A stretch of DNA of 64,000 nt, from positions 620,001-684,000 of the forward strand of contig JARKIF010000025.1 in NCBI GenBank assembly GCA_029378245.1, given 5' to 3'. This DNA comes from Roridomyces roridus. Lineage: Eukaryota > Basidiomycota > Agaricomycetes > Agaricales > Mycenaceae. Below are positions 23,301 to 35,033 of the stretch, piece by piece. The notes beneath the pieces are model-generated. The model was given only the letters and a program-made list of their open reading frames with translations. It was not told the origin of the DNA and did not search any database. Position 1 is the stretch's first letter. Each line of letters starts with the position of its first letter. The translations under genes were made by a program, and so were the position numbers.

Positions 23301-23440
23301 AGGCTGAATTTCGGCTCTGATCTGGAGCTGAGCTAAACCAAATGTATCAAATTGAATTTCGGCCCCGCTGTATCTGTTCATCAAACTTTCGGAAGGGCGG
23401 CTAACTAAAACGGACTTTTTATTCCGGAACTGCCGCTGTG
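20381..23440. mobile_element. CACTA-like element, non-autonomous, 3060 bp
   Basis: Inserted in an R1 repeat: R1 sequence breaks off at 20380 and resumes at 23441, with a 3 bp duplication TCT on both sides (20378-20380, 23441-23443). The ends begin CACAGCAGCAGTTC and finish GAACTGCCGCTGTG, inverted repeats of about 210 bp with roughly 75% identity (20381-20600 and 23230-23440). CACxx termini with a 3 bp duplication fit the CACTA/EnSpm superfamily. No transposase-like frame is seen inside; open frames of up to about 115 codons have no domain. A large hairpin (20781-20892) lies within it. Confidence 0.75.
20781..20892. repeat. 112 bp imperfect palindrome
   Basis: Arms 20781-20824 and 20849-20892 pair at about 37 of 44 positions around a 24-base loop. 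The units are GATGATC-type words. A second perfect 9 bp palindrome (GGTTTCATGtCATGAAACC) lies at 20922-20940. Confidence 0.75.
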
Positions 23441-25630
23441 TCTGGAGCATCCAGTGTCTTGCCGTCATCAAGTGTGCCGCATCTGCGAGGATTTGGTCAC
23501 GAGTTGGTAGCCATCCAGTGTGTGTGTGGCCGCATCTGTTCAATCCCGGGAAATGTGGAGGCCGTAAGAGTCTAAGTATAAATCATCAAGAATCAATATC
23601 GAGATCAAGGGGGCATCGGGATCAAAAATCCGTACCGGGGGAGGGGGGTCCCGAGAGCGATCTTGCAATTGGAACGCATCACGCCTTCCCAATCCGGAAT
23701 TGGAACAAACTGAGTCCAAATACACAGCCCTTCGGCAGCACGGCACTGTCTCAGGCTGCCGCAAACGCTGCCGGTGACTCATCACACCTTTTCCTTCTTG
23801 ACCACGACGACGACACCCTGCATCTTCGCCCCAGCGCTTGCCTACAGAACCCACTCTTCTCGCTCTGTCCCGCCACGCCCGCTGCTCGCCCATGCTCAGC
23901 CCCGTCGTCGCCTTGCTACCCGCCACGCCACGCCACGCCCGACACGCACTAGCATCTCTCTCTCGAAGATTCGCGCCGATGAACGACGAGCTTTCACTGT
24001 ACCACGCTCACCGCCCATCGCCTCCTCACCCTACCCTGTCTAGCTCCTCTCACATACGCCGACCACGAGGCCCACGCCACGTCGTGACACCCATACCCAT
24101 GCCCATGCCCACGCCATCCCCACTCGCTTCGCGCCCTTTGCACGAGCTCGAACACTACACGCCGATGGGAGGCGGGCATTGCGCAGCGGGCGAGGCAGGC
24201 AGGGCAGGGGTAGATGTGGGCGTCGTGCCTGGGCGTCTTTCCGGCCGAGTTTCCGCGCATCGTGGGAGAGACCCCGGGCTATCGACGTCTGTATCCTTAA
24301 TTCATGTTCTATAGTATGTACAACCTCGGCGTGCAATACAATGACTGTTCTTTTCTCCTTGCGAGGGACTTGGAGATGAATTTTGTCTCAGGAGCCGTCC
24401 GATGTGAGTCGGCGCCGGCCGTTGCTGCCGGCTGATGTCATTGTTTGGCCAAAAGTTGGTCCATTTCTAGATCGGGAACTAGTGATGCGTTCCAAAACTC
24501 GCTTCTTCCCGAGAGGGCTCGAAAAAAATTTCTATGTGTTTTGGAGCATATTGGAAACTCTTGATTGAAATTTCCAAATCGGGACTGATATATTACATAA
24601 TACAGCTGCCAGTCTCATCGACTCTCACAAGACATTGCCACAGACAACAAGTGTATCATTGCTCAAGTACCCATGAGATGGGTCTAATGGACACTGGGGT
24701 CCTCTAATAAGTTTGTAATACATATTTTTCCTATGGTTGGGAACCACGGATGGCTCGGACCACCGGTAAATCACATGACCGTGGGAATGATCTACCTTAT
24801 ATAGGAGGGGAGGGGGGGGGGGTCCAGCCAGGGTCGAAAAAAAACTTTTCAACCCTATATCCGAAATTCGGATCCCGATGCCCCCTTGATCGAGATGCTG
24901 AACATGCAACGGGCCCCGTTTCCAACAGTACGGCTCGCTTATCTTGGTACCCCCTTGGCTTCAAGGTGTTTGCCAGAATCTGTCGCTCCATCCCACAGCG
25001 CCCAGGACACTATTCTTTCTATCTGCACACCTCTGCCACAGTACTTATGACCATTTTGTGCAAAGTTAGCCTTGTAGCTACAGTGTAACACTTATATGCC
25101 CAATGTGATTTCCCTTGACTTTCTCTATGAATGAGAACTCTGAACACTCTGCTTGAATTTGCCGAAGGGTAACGACTCGGAGAGTTTGCCCGCAGTCTCA
25201 GTCCATACTTCGATCGACATCGAGGTGCCTGTGGTCACGGGCCATGCCGCTTGTCGGCCCTACCAGCTTATAAAGTGATTGGCAACTCCAGCTCACGGGC
25301 GCCCGGGACCACGAATCACAGCATGCGGTTGGCATGGTGAGGTTGAGCCATTATAATGACATAAAAGATCTAAGCAATTTGTTCACATTTGCCTGGCGAG
25401 AAAGATGCTGAACATGAAGCTGACAGGGAGCTGTCCAGGATCGCCTCGAATTCGGCGAATGCTGGATGATGGGAATAACAAACTCATTCTCAATTTCAGC
25501 TGAGACTTCGGTAAACAACATGCGTGAATTCGTCTATGTAAACAGCCACGGAATGTCGCAATTCGCAGGGCCGTGGTGTCAAGAAATTTCAGGATTCAGG
25601 GACATATTGTCCTCACACCGTCCTCCCGAG
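23441..25630. other. gene-poor stretch with a decayed gene fragment and repeats
   Basis: No intact gene is seen. It contains a short resumption of R1, a pair of 21 bp inverted repeats (23603-23623 and 24871-24891) around a decayed gene fragment, and a 39 bp repeat (25233-25271) found again at 49151-49189. Poly-G and poly-A runs lie at 24806-24847. Confidence 0.4.
23979..24300 (+). pseudogene. frame-broken gene fragment (C-terminal part)
   Basis: Three successive frames give one smooth protein-like end: HELEHYTPMGG / GIAQRARQAGQG, then VDVGVVPG, then FPAEFPRIVGETPGYRRLYP and a TAA at 24298-24300. Two frame changes in about 90 bases make it a broken copy. The preceding frame starts at 23979 (MNDELSLYHAHR). 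The product is not recognised. It sits inside the 21 bp inverted-repeat pair, so it may have been captured by an element. Confidence 0.45.
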
Positions 25631-27318
25631 TCAAAATTTGAAGACAGTCATCGCGCTCATCTGGATCATTCGAACAAATAGGTAACGTGCCGGTGGAGCC
25701 CAGAAGAAGTCATGCACATTATCCTGTGCCACGATAATGTGTTCGTGGTCCATCAGGATTGTATTGAAATAATCACCCGTGTCGAGCAGTGTGCGGCGGA
25801 AGGGCAGGTACGTGGTGATGGGGTCGTTGAACGGTTCGAGAACAGTGCTGGGCCCGAAAACCAAGGTATCATCTTCGCTGGGGTCGTTCGCCGGGTCGCC
25901 GGGGATTACGCCAAAGTCCAGAACTTGCAACTGACGCGATCTGGCGCCGAGGATCGCAACGTGTTCGCCGTGGGCATTCCTGCGCAGAGTGAGTTCCGTA
26001 TAATGGAGCGAATTTTGACTTACGCAAGCCAGTCAAAGCGATTTCCCTCCAGAATCCGGGTGTTCTCGGGACCCCAGTCTTCCCACTCCAGATCGATGCA
26101 CTCCGTTCGGCCCTCCAGCACATAACGAGAGACATATTCTGCCAAGGTGCGATGGTGAACCATCAGTCGCACATGAGCGGTCTCCTGCTCTTGAGACTGA
26201 AGTCGGCATAAGAAGAGATAGATACGGGTGTCGTTTCCGGGGGAGAATGAGCCTTGTATGGGGTGTCCACACACAGGGCTACTGTAGATGCTGACACGGT
26301 GCCGCATCCAAAGCAGCACGCCATCCGAATGCGCGAGCTCTGGGAATCGCAACCGAGCGACATGCACTACGCCGTCCCGGTCGGGGGCTTGCGCTGGGGT
26401 GATCATGAAGATGTCCATCATGCCAGAATCGCTCAGGGATGCAGTCACGAAAGCGCGAGGGGAGAGAAATTGGAAGGCTGGCTGGTACGCATCCAGCTCA
26501 GTGACGTTCTATATGCAGGACATGTATCAGGAGACAGTGTGTGGGTTGGCCTGGACTGTACAGACCGCAAGCAATACACCTGTGCGCCAATTGAGGACGC
26601 GAATGACGCCCGGCTCTCCAAACGAGACCCCGACCACGTCGTCGGCAATCTGAATCGTCGCAAATTCCTCCTCGTCGTCGGTGTCTATAAGGATAGTTGG
26701 ACGGCGAGCCATCGGATGGGGTTGATTCGTTGAGAGAGAGCGCAAGACCAGATTGAGGGACTCGGAGCCGGTCCCGGAGGGGTAGATAATAGCCAACAAA
26801 TCCTGAGTAGGGTCCATCGTCAAGGTGACATATGTGCCAGGATCGAGGCTAAATGTATGATGAGTTAGACTGGGACGGGGATTTTGGTCGAGATCTTGTA
26901 TTGCGAGGCTGAAGATCTCTGGACCATTCTTCTCGAAGGCAAAGATCCTGGCGACAAGTTCGTGCTCCCTGGGTTTGTCTCCTCCCAATGAGACCCGGTC
27001 GATTGCAGTCTTCGACGTCCAGTCGAGCTTTTGCCAGGCACGCCGATGCTTGAGGAGAGCTTGGAGTTTATCTGCCACCGGCATTGACTCTGGGTGCCCG
27101 CATACGAGGGCAGACTTCCATATTTCCACCTTGTACTACATTTCCGAGCAACCGGCGATTGTGTCGTGCCACTGACGCGAAACCTGCCAGTGGAAAAGTC
27201 AAGAAGGGCCCGTGGAGATGAGATGGGGGCGCACGGAAGAACATCTGAGAATGGTCTGAGGATCTAAAAGTAAAAGAATTCGGCATATAATCTCCGGAGG
27301 CGCGTCTGAAAGGTTCAT
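25631..27318 (-). CDS. F-box family protein, copy A (in-frame TAG)
   Basis: Member of a five-copy F-box family in this window, by analogy an SCF ubiquitin-ligase substrate receptor with a beta-propeller-like body. Exons: 27318-27235, 27183-26566, 26508-26024, 25979-25718 and 25660-25631. Exon 1 codes the F-box (DAPPEIICRILLLLDPQTIL). Family marks: QWHDTIAGCSE, MDPTQDLLAIIY, RVLNWRTGVLLAV, LEWEDWGPENTRIL, TTYLPFRRTLL, and a 30-base last exon ending TVFKF. All phases close over 1479 bases. One codon, 27136-27138, is TAG where copies C and E have CAG. Everything downstream is clean. It may be a young pseudogene, a sequence error, or start again at a downstream ATG (MEIWKSALVCG). The beta-propeller idea is inference from motif style. 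Confidence 0.75.
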
Positions 27319-27471
27319 GATGAGGGCGAAAAGCAAGAGAGGTCTGATTATATAATCCGATCAACTCGTGATTGAAGTCAACGGCAACAGCTGATGGCCG
27401 CCTCTCGCAAATCCCGAAAGCACTGATAGTATACCACATACTTCGAATGCGGATGCTACAGTATACCAAGT

Positions 27472-30355
27472 TCATTCTCCCAGCAGCCCACTTAGCGAGC
27501 TTGAATCCACCCTCTCCTCTTGTTTCCTCAAATTCTCCGCAATAATCCTCGCCTCATGCAAGCCATCGCCCAACCCCGCCTCCCCCCCCTCAAGCCCACC
27601 CACAAACCTCTCCAACGCCTCCCTGACAATCCTCCCCGCCTCGGGATCATCGAATTTGAAAGAGGACTGCGCGATCGGCTCGGGGGTGTACCACTTGAAC
27701 ACGAATGAGCGGACGAGTAGATTAATCATAACCGCGTGAGTGTGAGTTGACCCGTCCTGGGTGACCAACCCCGTAAAACCCTCCGCAAACCGCCGTTGAA
27801 GTCCCGAGGTCACTTTCTGCGGATACCAGGTTTCCTCAGCGAGGATACAATCCAGCGTTTCGTTCGCCCTGTAGACCGGCAGTGCAGCGGCGGCGGCGCA
27901 GCGCTCCATGAATTCAGTGAGTGCGAGCCAATACGTGCTGCGGCGCCATTCCATTGCTGATCGCCACTCAATTAGGCCGGTGCCTGCAGGCGACTCTATG
28001 GCGTGAGATGACGGCGCGGAGGTGCGTATCATCAAAAGCCCCAATAGCGCGAGTACGGAAGGTGCGATATCGGGCGGGGCGCCGGTTTCGACAGCCAAAA
28101 CAGTATTACCGTCAAAACCTGTAGGCAGTCTGAAGGTCGCTCGATACGCCCCGTCTTGGGGCGACCTCCTCTTGCTGAAGGAACAATAAAAGGCGCACCA
28201 CCGCCAGAGGAGCTTGAAGTCCTCCGCAGGACACCACCTCCTCTGGAAATGGGCTGAAAGTGCCGAAGAGATGATATGGTGGTCGCAATCCTGAAACGCG
28301 CCCATGAGCGTTTCGTCGGTACCCCGAACACCGATATAGCGAAGCAGGCATTCTGCAAACGCTTCCGAGGTCGAGTCTTGCACGCCGTGACCGTTATGCA
28401 TATGGGCCTGCCAGAACGATACCATAATAGCCAGAATGGTGTCAATGTGGTGCATGCCGAGGTGAGCTTTCAACCGGCTGAGATGTGCCGGGGAGGTGAT
28501 GTACCTCAACGCCGACTCGAGCATACCCAAATCCTTTTTCGCTAACGGGCGATCCCAGGACGATCCAGCGGTCATAGCCCGACAAGTACTCTCCAACTCA
28601 TACGGCGGGAACTCCAAATCCGAGACTGCCTGAATAAAGCTACAGAATATCTTGAGTCGGGACGCGCCTCTGCTTTTGAGTGCGACGGAAGCATGGTCGA
28701 GCCAATGCCGGACCTCCGACCTGGAGGAGGAGAGGGAGATGGTCTGGCCCCTGGTATTGGCCATCCAAACCGCAGGGAACTGCAGTCGATATTCCCAGTA
28801 ATCAGCGTCAGGCTCGAATCGGCCTACAGCGGCAGCGCTTTGCCGTTCGAGGCGCTCGAAGTCGGCGGCGATGCCGGGAAGGATGTGGAGTGGGATCACA
28901 GCAGTGCTATCCGAAAGTTGATCCCGACACCCGTCCACGAGAGCACGCACGCGCTGTCGTTCTCGCTCGTACCAATCCGCGAAATTGAATCGAGCGATTG
29001 CCATCGCCGAAACGAGATACCGCTGCACTGCTGGGGAGAACTTGGTCGTGGGTACGAGCAAGTCAAAGTCGAACCCATAGAACGGTTCGTCCGGATTGAC
29101 TGGTTCCAGATGTGCGATTGCCCAGATGGCCTTGAGACAAGCGACTTGGCGTCGTTCGCGGAGGGATTGGGCCACGATCGGACCGCCCTCGCAGCTGCGC
29201 AGGAGGTCTTCAATCCGAGGGAGGAGTCGTGCACTAGGGTTGAGCAGTGCCTGTACTTGGTCGCGGTAGAGCTCTCGAGGCCCACGCCCGTCCCAGACGA
29301 TGTCCGGTAAAGCCTCTATGAGCGGCTCAAGCTCGCTGTCGGCTGTCAACGATTTCATGGTCCACACGAGCGCACGGGAGTCGCGCTCGCTCCGCTGCGG
29401 AGATTCCTTGACTGCGTCCCTGGTCATGACGTCCGTCAGCGAGCGGCTCTTCTCGGAGCCGAATGACCCTGGACCCCTCGGATCCAACCTGTCTGCCCGC
29501 TCCCCACACATCCAGATATACCTCGCCAAGCTCGACAACGGAGTCCTATACGGACAATCCGAGTACAATATCGGCAACACCGTAAGCCCCGCATACCCAC
29601 CCACAATCACCAGTAGCACGAATGCACACACACCCATCACAGCCTTATTCACCGGATACAAAAACGGTATGAGGCCCGCAAAGAAGAGTGCCACCGAGAT
29701 GTGCAGGAGCAGCGGTACGAGCTCGACGACGCTGTGCATCCGAAATCGGCGGAGTCCGTAGTATAGGTACGAGAAGATTCGGGCGCGGATAGGCGGGGAG
29801 GGCCGCATGTCGGTTCGTTGGATGAAATCGCGAGCCCATTGTTCGACGAGTGTCGCCATCAGGGCGCAGGAGAGGCTGAGTCCGAGGCTCAAAAACCAGA
29901 GTGTGTTGCATGCGAGAGATGCTGTGGAGGGCTGGAAGTCGTCAAAATTCGGGAGCTCTGGCGCGAAGGAGGAGGAATTTCCCGATGAGCCTGCTGTGAT
30001 TTGTCGAGAGATCTGCATGAGGATCGCAATAGTCGCTTCCCCCTCGTCCGGCATGAGCGTAGCATAGCTCTCGATCAAGAACGCCGTCAAAGAGGCTGAA
30101 AAGAGGCCGGCCTAAGAAAAAATCTTCAATCCACACGAATTTGCGAGAATATTTGCCGTTCGCCTTACGAAAATCAACAACCCGTCCATATCCGCCTTCC
30201 AACTCTTCACGAGCGCCTTGTCGTACTTTTCCGCTTCGGAGACGTAAACGGCCCAAAGCTTGGTGGCGGCCGATTCATCCGTGTCTGAAACGAGGTATCA
30301 GCGAGGAAAAGGCCGGAGAAAACGCCAGCTTACACTTTGGGTCTCCTCTCGTCAT
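27472..30355 (-). CDS. DUF6535 domain membrane protein
   Basis: A large Agaricomycete protein of unknown function. Exons 30355-30334, 30284-30169 and 30111-27472 join in frame to 925 aa. The N-terminus after splicing (DESAATKLWAVYVSEAEKYD; DMDGLLIF AGLFSASLTAFL) is typical of DUF6535. Three or four hydrophobic helices follow in the first 220 residues (LWFLSLGLSLSCALMATLV; LLLHISVALFFAGLIPFLYP; AVMGVCAFVLLVIVGGYAGL), then a long soluble C-terminal part without a domain I recognise, rich in Arg/Leu helices. The start lies about 65 bases from the truncated end of F-box copy B and its stop about 150 bases upstream of F-box copy A. It probably sits in an internal or plasma membrane; no biochemical role can be stated. 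Confidence 0.88.
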
Positions 30356-30419
30356 GGTGGCAAGAAACAGAAAGGATCGCGTGGTTATTGATACCGATCA
30401 AGACCGGATCACAATGCCG

Positions 30420-31382
30420 TGATACTTAGATCACGTGTGGAATCAACACTGCGCTGTTCCGGTGTCTTGGCGGGCGTGACCAAGAAGATTTCGATCCATC
30501 CAGAATCCTCTGCGCACGTAGTGACGAAAACACGCAGGGTAAGGAATTGAAAGTCATTCTGCTCCGCATTCCCCTGAGGAACGTCCTAGGAGATGGTAAT
30601 GGATAAGAACGTGTTCGGTGCTCTATTTAATACCGACCGCAAGCAGTGCACCTGTGTGCCAATTCCAGAGTCGAACGGTACCCGGGTAGCCGGCTCTCTT
30701 CTCAAACGAGACTCCAACCACGTCTTCTGCAATCCGCATCCTCACCAGTCCCCCCTCGACGTCTTCCACTGTGATGATCGGAAATAGAGCCATCGGATGG
30801 GGCTGATTCGCCGAGAGACTCCGCAACGCAAGATTGGCAGAGTCGGAGCCGATCTGGGCAAGGAAGACCACGGCCAGCAAATCTTGCGTCGGGTCCATCG
30901 TCAGGCCCACCTCCGTGTCAGGATGAATGCCAAGTACGTGCTTCGTAACACGAGGACCGGTATTCTGCTGCAATGCGAGGGTGTAGACATCCGGACCGTT
31001 CTCTTGAAACGCGAAGACACCGCCGACCGGCGCACGCGCCCTGGTAGGGTGTAATAACGCCGGCAGGTCGACCACAGTCTTTGACTCCCATTCGAGTTTT
31101 GCCAGGCACGCCGATACTTGGCGAGTGCTTACAACTTTTCTGCCGCTGGCATTGAGACTGGGTGCCCACATACGAGGCCAGTCTTCCAGAGTTGGATGTC
31201 GTACTGCATTTGCGAGCAACCGGCGATTGTCTCGTGCCACTGACGCTAAACCTGAAAAGGTCAAAACGGGGCCGGGGAGATGACATGGGTCGCACAGAAT
31301 AGCATCTGAGAATCATCTGAGGATCTAAAAGTAGAAGGATGCGGCATAGGATCTCCGGAGGTGCGTCTGAAAGAACTTTCAT
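30420..31382 (-). pseudogene. F-box family, copy B (decayed, 3' truncated)
   Basis: Same family as copy A. Exon 1 (31382 down) keeps the F-box (DAPPEILCRILLLLDPQ). The second exon opens V-stop (GTTTAG where others have GTTTCG) and has a second stop (TAA for CAA, near 31130) and a one-base loss that shifts frame before KLEWESKTVVDLP. The body then reads well (MDPTQDLLAVVF; RLWNWHTGALLAVG). After the third intron it continues (FQFLTLRVFVTTCAEDSGW) and stops matching the family near 30430, less than 100 bases from the start of the DUF6535 gene. The last two exons are missing. Clear pseudogene. Confidence 0.82.
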
Positions 31383-32377
31383 GATGAGGGCGGGAAGCAA
31401 GAGAGGTCCGATTACATAATCTGATCTGTGTGACGGCAAGCCGGCTGCAACAACTGATGGCTGTTTCGCCCATTGACTTCATACCAAGAATTCTATGGAA
31501 GTAAAATGCAAACGACTCGCCGATTTCACGAAGCCCGTCGGACACGAATGGGTCAAGGGAACTCAAAGGGACCTCTCCACTTAGGCTATGCTAAGGTTGA
31601 AGCTGTCCTCGTCGCTCGGGACGTTTCCGACCTAATTACCACATCTCTACCGGCTGCGTTAAGTAGTTAAGGAGATGAACAATATTTCAGCATCAAGTTT
31701 CACCCTTGCAGCCTTCATTTGAACAACAAACGTCTTCACATCGGCGTCCGTTAGTCGAACCAGGCACGTCTGCCGGGAGTGACGTAGCTCTGCTTGCAGA
31801 CGGTTGGCATGGGATGCTCGGGCTCACAGAATCGCCAACGGTTCGTCTCGGGTTGCAACTTCTCAAAATTCACGTCTCCGGTGGATTGTTACCCACTGAA
31901 TCCTGATGTGGATGAGATCTTTCCGCGTCGTTGCCAGGCAAGTCACGGGGCTGACCGAGTCGTCGGTTCTACTTTATGTACCCTCCATTCAAGTTGTCAC
32001 GATCCACGCCCATTCCCGCAGCCGTTGCCCGAGTATTGACGTGGGGCTGATGGAATCCAAAGATCCTCCCGCTTCTCGGGCTGGTACAATAGCGGATCCC
32101 AATACTGGCGCTGCCTCAGGATAGCCCTTCCGCGAGCGCTCCGAGGATCAAGGATCTCCTTCGTCGCCCGAACAAAATTCGGTGTAACCACGGCCGCGCC
32201 GCGTCATGGTCAGGACAACAACCGCTCCCATGAAACATGCATCTTGTAGACTGCCCGCCAAGACCTGGCTCGTCCCACCTATAAAGGCGTGGACAGTACA
32301 TCCACAATCCTCATCTGGCATCACCATTCTACCTACTTAGTTTCTCATTCTCATTCCCCAACTTTCAACTTCCATCA
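31383..32377. other. intergenic with dispersed repeat
   Basis: Bases 31490-31935 resemble 41640-42060 (shared GCATGGGATGCTCGG; TCCGGTGGATT.TT.CCCACTGA), and a tRNA-like box (GTCGAACCAGG) is near 31756. No gene is seen. A TATA-like CTATAAAGGCG at 32278 lies 100 bases before the RlpA-like gene and could be its promoter. Confidence 0.4.
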
Positions 32378-32862
32378 ATGCAGTTCATCGCATCATTTGT
32401 GCTCGCCGCCCTTGTCGCCGCAGGTTCGGCGCTCGTCGTTCCTCGGTCCAGCGGACCCGGTAAGTAGCCTGCGAGTGTCAACTCAGCTGGCAGTCGATCT
32501 CATGATCTCTTACCTGCTTCAGCGACGTTCTACGACCCGGCAGGTGCCCTCGGCGCATGCGGCAACCCAATCCAAAACACTGACTTTGCCGTTGCGCTCA
32601 ATACTGCGGACTTTGCCGGTGGTGCGCTGTGTGGGCAGAACATCAATGTCAACTGTATGTTTTTCTTCGGAGTTCTCCTTCTCTCGCTCTCGTCATCTCC
32701 CGGCTGAAAGGAGTGTTTTTGACAGTCAACGGCGCTAGCATCACCGTGAACGTCCAAGATCTGTGCCCAGGGTGCGCACCTGGCGGGATCGACCTTACGG
32801 AAAGCGCTTTCGCAGCATTGGCTGATACTTCCCTCGGGCGGATTGATGTTACTTGGAGTTGA
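32378..32862 (+). CDS. small secreted RlpA-like / double-psi beta-barrel protein
   Basis: A 116-residue predicted secreted protein. Exons 32378-32459, 32523-32654 and 32726-32862 join to 351 bases with all phases matching. The first 19-20 residues (MQFIASFVLAALVAAGSAL) form a signal peptide. The mature part has the RlpA-like/barwin-type pattern: ATFYDPAGALGACG, DFAVAL, CGQ, VNVQDLCPGCAPGGIDLTESAFAALAD, and ends IDVTWS. Four cysteines (ACG, LCG, LCPGC) would form the usual two disulfides. Relatives in mushrooms are abundant, often induced in fruiting or host contact, and resemble expansins, although they lack the expansin carbohydrate-binding half. A TATA-like box lies 100 bases upstream. No enzyme activity is implied. 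Confidence 0.9.
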
Positions 32863-34142
32863 TGGTTTTCATTTGTAGTGTATTTTGTGATTGAATTCAA
32901 GGTAGAACTATGAAATGCATAGGAATACATAAAAGCTTCCATAGCTGGCACCTAGTGCCCAACTGATGGCTCGTGATCCGCCGGCTCGCCATCATATCTT
33001 GATTTCGAGCCCATCACGCCGTGATTCAGAACATCATTCCATCGTGGTCGCGATTCAAACTCCGAATTCAACCAACACATTGCTTCAGGAAGCCAGAAAG
33101 ACGTGTCAATCATCAATCACCAATGGTCAAACACATTGGTTTGAACATAAGTAACACAAAATCGCTACAACTCGGCAATCTCCGAATTAATCCCCACTTC
33201 CAAATTCTCCTGGGACCTGCCCTACTTCCCCTGTTGCCTCGATCTTCTCATTCTGTTCCTCATCCAGAGTGGCCAGCATAGACGTCCCAGCCTGGACTAC
33301 CGAAACATGTTCAGAACCTTCAAACATTTCTGCGTTGCACTTTCCTACCTTGACCGCCGTCCTCGGCGTCCGTCGAACTCATTTTCCGTGTTCGTGCCCC
33401 GGCTTCATCCTCTGGTGTCCTCCGTCGACGCGGGCTTTGAGAGACTTAAGCTTGATGTTGTAGCGGTACCCGCGGGCGGCGACGTCGAAAGCGTGGCAGG
33501 TTGCGTGTTTGAATCACCGAGTCCAGAAATCGAATCACCTTCATGTCCCGAGGACGGCCCTGGTTGACCTCCGAATAAATAATAAAGGGCTTCTGAGGAA
33601 AGACTAACCAGGCTCCCATTCATCTGAGTCCACGATCCAGGTTCAGCCAAGTTTCATAGGAAGTTGAAAAGCACGAACCACCCAGACGGTATATAGTGTG
33701 AGTTTCGGGATCCTCCACCCTAACAACCTTCTTTTCTATGGACTCGCGGGTCAGCAGTAGCGCAGCTCAATGTGGCGAGAAAATCCTCACTCATGACAGT
33801 AGTCGGCACTAATTGGGTGACGGTTTTGATTTGAGTCGATGAGAGGACGTATAAGATGAGCAGCCCCTACCGCGTATTATACGAGAACAATACAAGGTGT
33901 GCCACAATTGGACGTTGGCGATCCCTTGTTGAGCAACTGGACAACAATTTTTAGTGTGGCCACAGAGAGTAACGATTGTTTTGTTGTCGACACATCGAGA
34001 TGCCACGAAAATACCTGCGTTTCTTGACTACGAGTGTGCGAAATCTCCGACGCTGCATCACAAACCATTCAATATCACAGTGAACGCACAGAAGAAGACA
34101 TCCATGAAAAACACGATTCGTACACCACATCCCAACTGAATA
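32863..34142. other. intergenic, possible gene fragment
   Basis: Mostly non-coding. On the minus strand 33650-33170 there are protein-like pieces (MAEPGSWTQMNGSLVSLSSE; SSTDAEDGGQG; MFEGSEHVSVVQAGTS) in more than one frame, with no good intron between them. This may be a broken gene of unknown type. The rest shows nothing I can name. Confidence 0.25.
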
Positions 34143-35033
34143 CTAGTACTCCTCACACTCCATCTGCAACCTGAATACTACGTCCCTGACCATTTTCTCC
34201 GCTGGCATGGGGCGCGGGTGATGGACCAAGTACAGCGGCGCATCATGGTTGTGGGGCTCCGGACGCTGGGGAGCGGTGGTGTCGATGACGAGGGAGGGCA
34301 CGGTGGGTACGCCAGCCAAATATTTGGTCAGGGACCATTTCTCCGTCGGCGGATCGGCGGTAACGGAGAAAGAAGCAGCAGGAGTGTGCAAATTGAGACC
34401 CAGGAGAGCGGCGAGTGCTGCCGCAGGATCATCCCACTTAGCACTAGCCCGGCGCGCCGTACGCGTGGCGTCTTCCGCGAAGGAGCGGGAGAGACTGTCG
34501 GAATGAGGAGGAGGGTCGCGAGGAAAAGAGTTCGCCTGCGCGGGCTGGTGCCACGGGTGGTACTGAGGTGTGTAGAACAAGACGTTGGGGGCGGCGGCTG
34601 CCCCGGGAGCGTTGGTGCAGGACTTCTCGCCGGCGTCGAAGTAGAACCTAAGCAGGTTCGTGCCAGCAAGGTGACTGGCTTGGGCATGGTGGCGCTCGAC
34701 ATGCGTCTCCCTCGACCTAGGACGACCAAACCCGATCGGCTTCCGTGGTGTGGGATAACTCGGGGCGAAGGGAGTGCTGCGGGTGTTAGCATGGGCGTCA
34801 GTGAGTGTGGTGTTCATGACAGTGAATCCCTCCTCTTGCGACACGGGGCGGCCGAAGCCAATCGGTTTGAGACGTGCGGGGTAGCTCGAGGTGAGTCGCG
34901 TGCTGCCGGTGTTGAGCTCTTCCATCGAGAACGAGAGGCTGCACTCCTGCGTGGCGTCCCAGTTAGAGAGCGTGGCGTCGATGAAAGTGAGCTCCTCGTA
35001 CCATCCGCCTCCTATTAGCGTCCCGCGTGTCAC
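34143..35033 (-). CDS. hypothetical protein with two PIGFGRP repeats
   Basis: An intronless 296-codon frame, starting MTRGTLIGGGWYEELTFIDA. I do not recognise the family. It contains two copies of a 20-residue unit (STRLTSSYPARLKPIGFGRP and STPFAPSYPTPRKPIGFGRP) in the first third, an Ala/Pro-rich middle (PNVLFYTPQYHPWHQP), and an ordered-looking C-terminus (EKWSLTKYLAGVPTVPSLVI; DAPLYLVHHPRPMPAEKMVR). There is no signal peptide or membrane helix. A 266-codon frame on the opposite strand is judged a shadow because it lacks motif-like text. Being isolated between repeats, it may be lineage-specific. Confidence 0.6.
   Translation of the reverse strand: MTRGTLIGGGWYEELTFIDATLSNWDATQECSLSFSMEELNTGSTRLTSSYPARLKPIGFGRPVSQEEGFTVMNTTLTDAHANTRSTPFAPSYPTPRKPIGFGRPRSRETHVERHHAQASHLAGTNLLRFYFDAGEKSCTNAPGAAAAPNVLFYTPQYHPWHQPAQANSFPRDPPPHSDSLSRSFAEDATRTARRASAKWDDPAAALAALLGLNLHTPAASFSVTADPPTEKWSLTKYLAGVPTVPSLVIDTTAPQRPEPHNHDAPLYLVHHPRPMPAEKMVRDVVFRLQMECEEY

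Noticed and set aside
34218..35018. 266-codon plus-strand frame opposite the PIGFGRP-repeat gene
   Set aside because: No motif-like text, high Gly/Arg typical of antisense GC-rich coding DNA; the minus frame has internal protein repeats and ordered segments.
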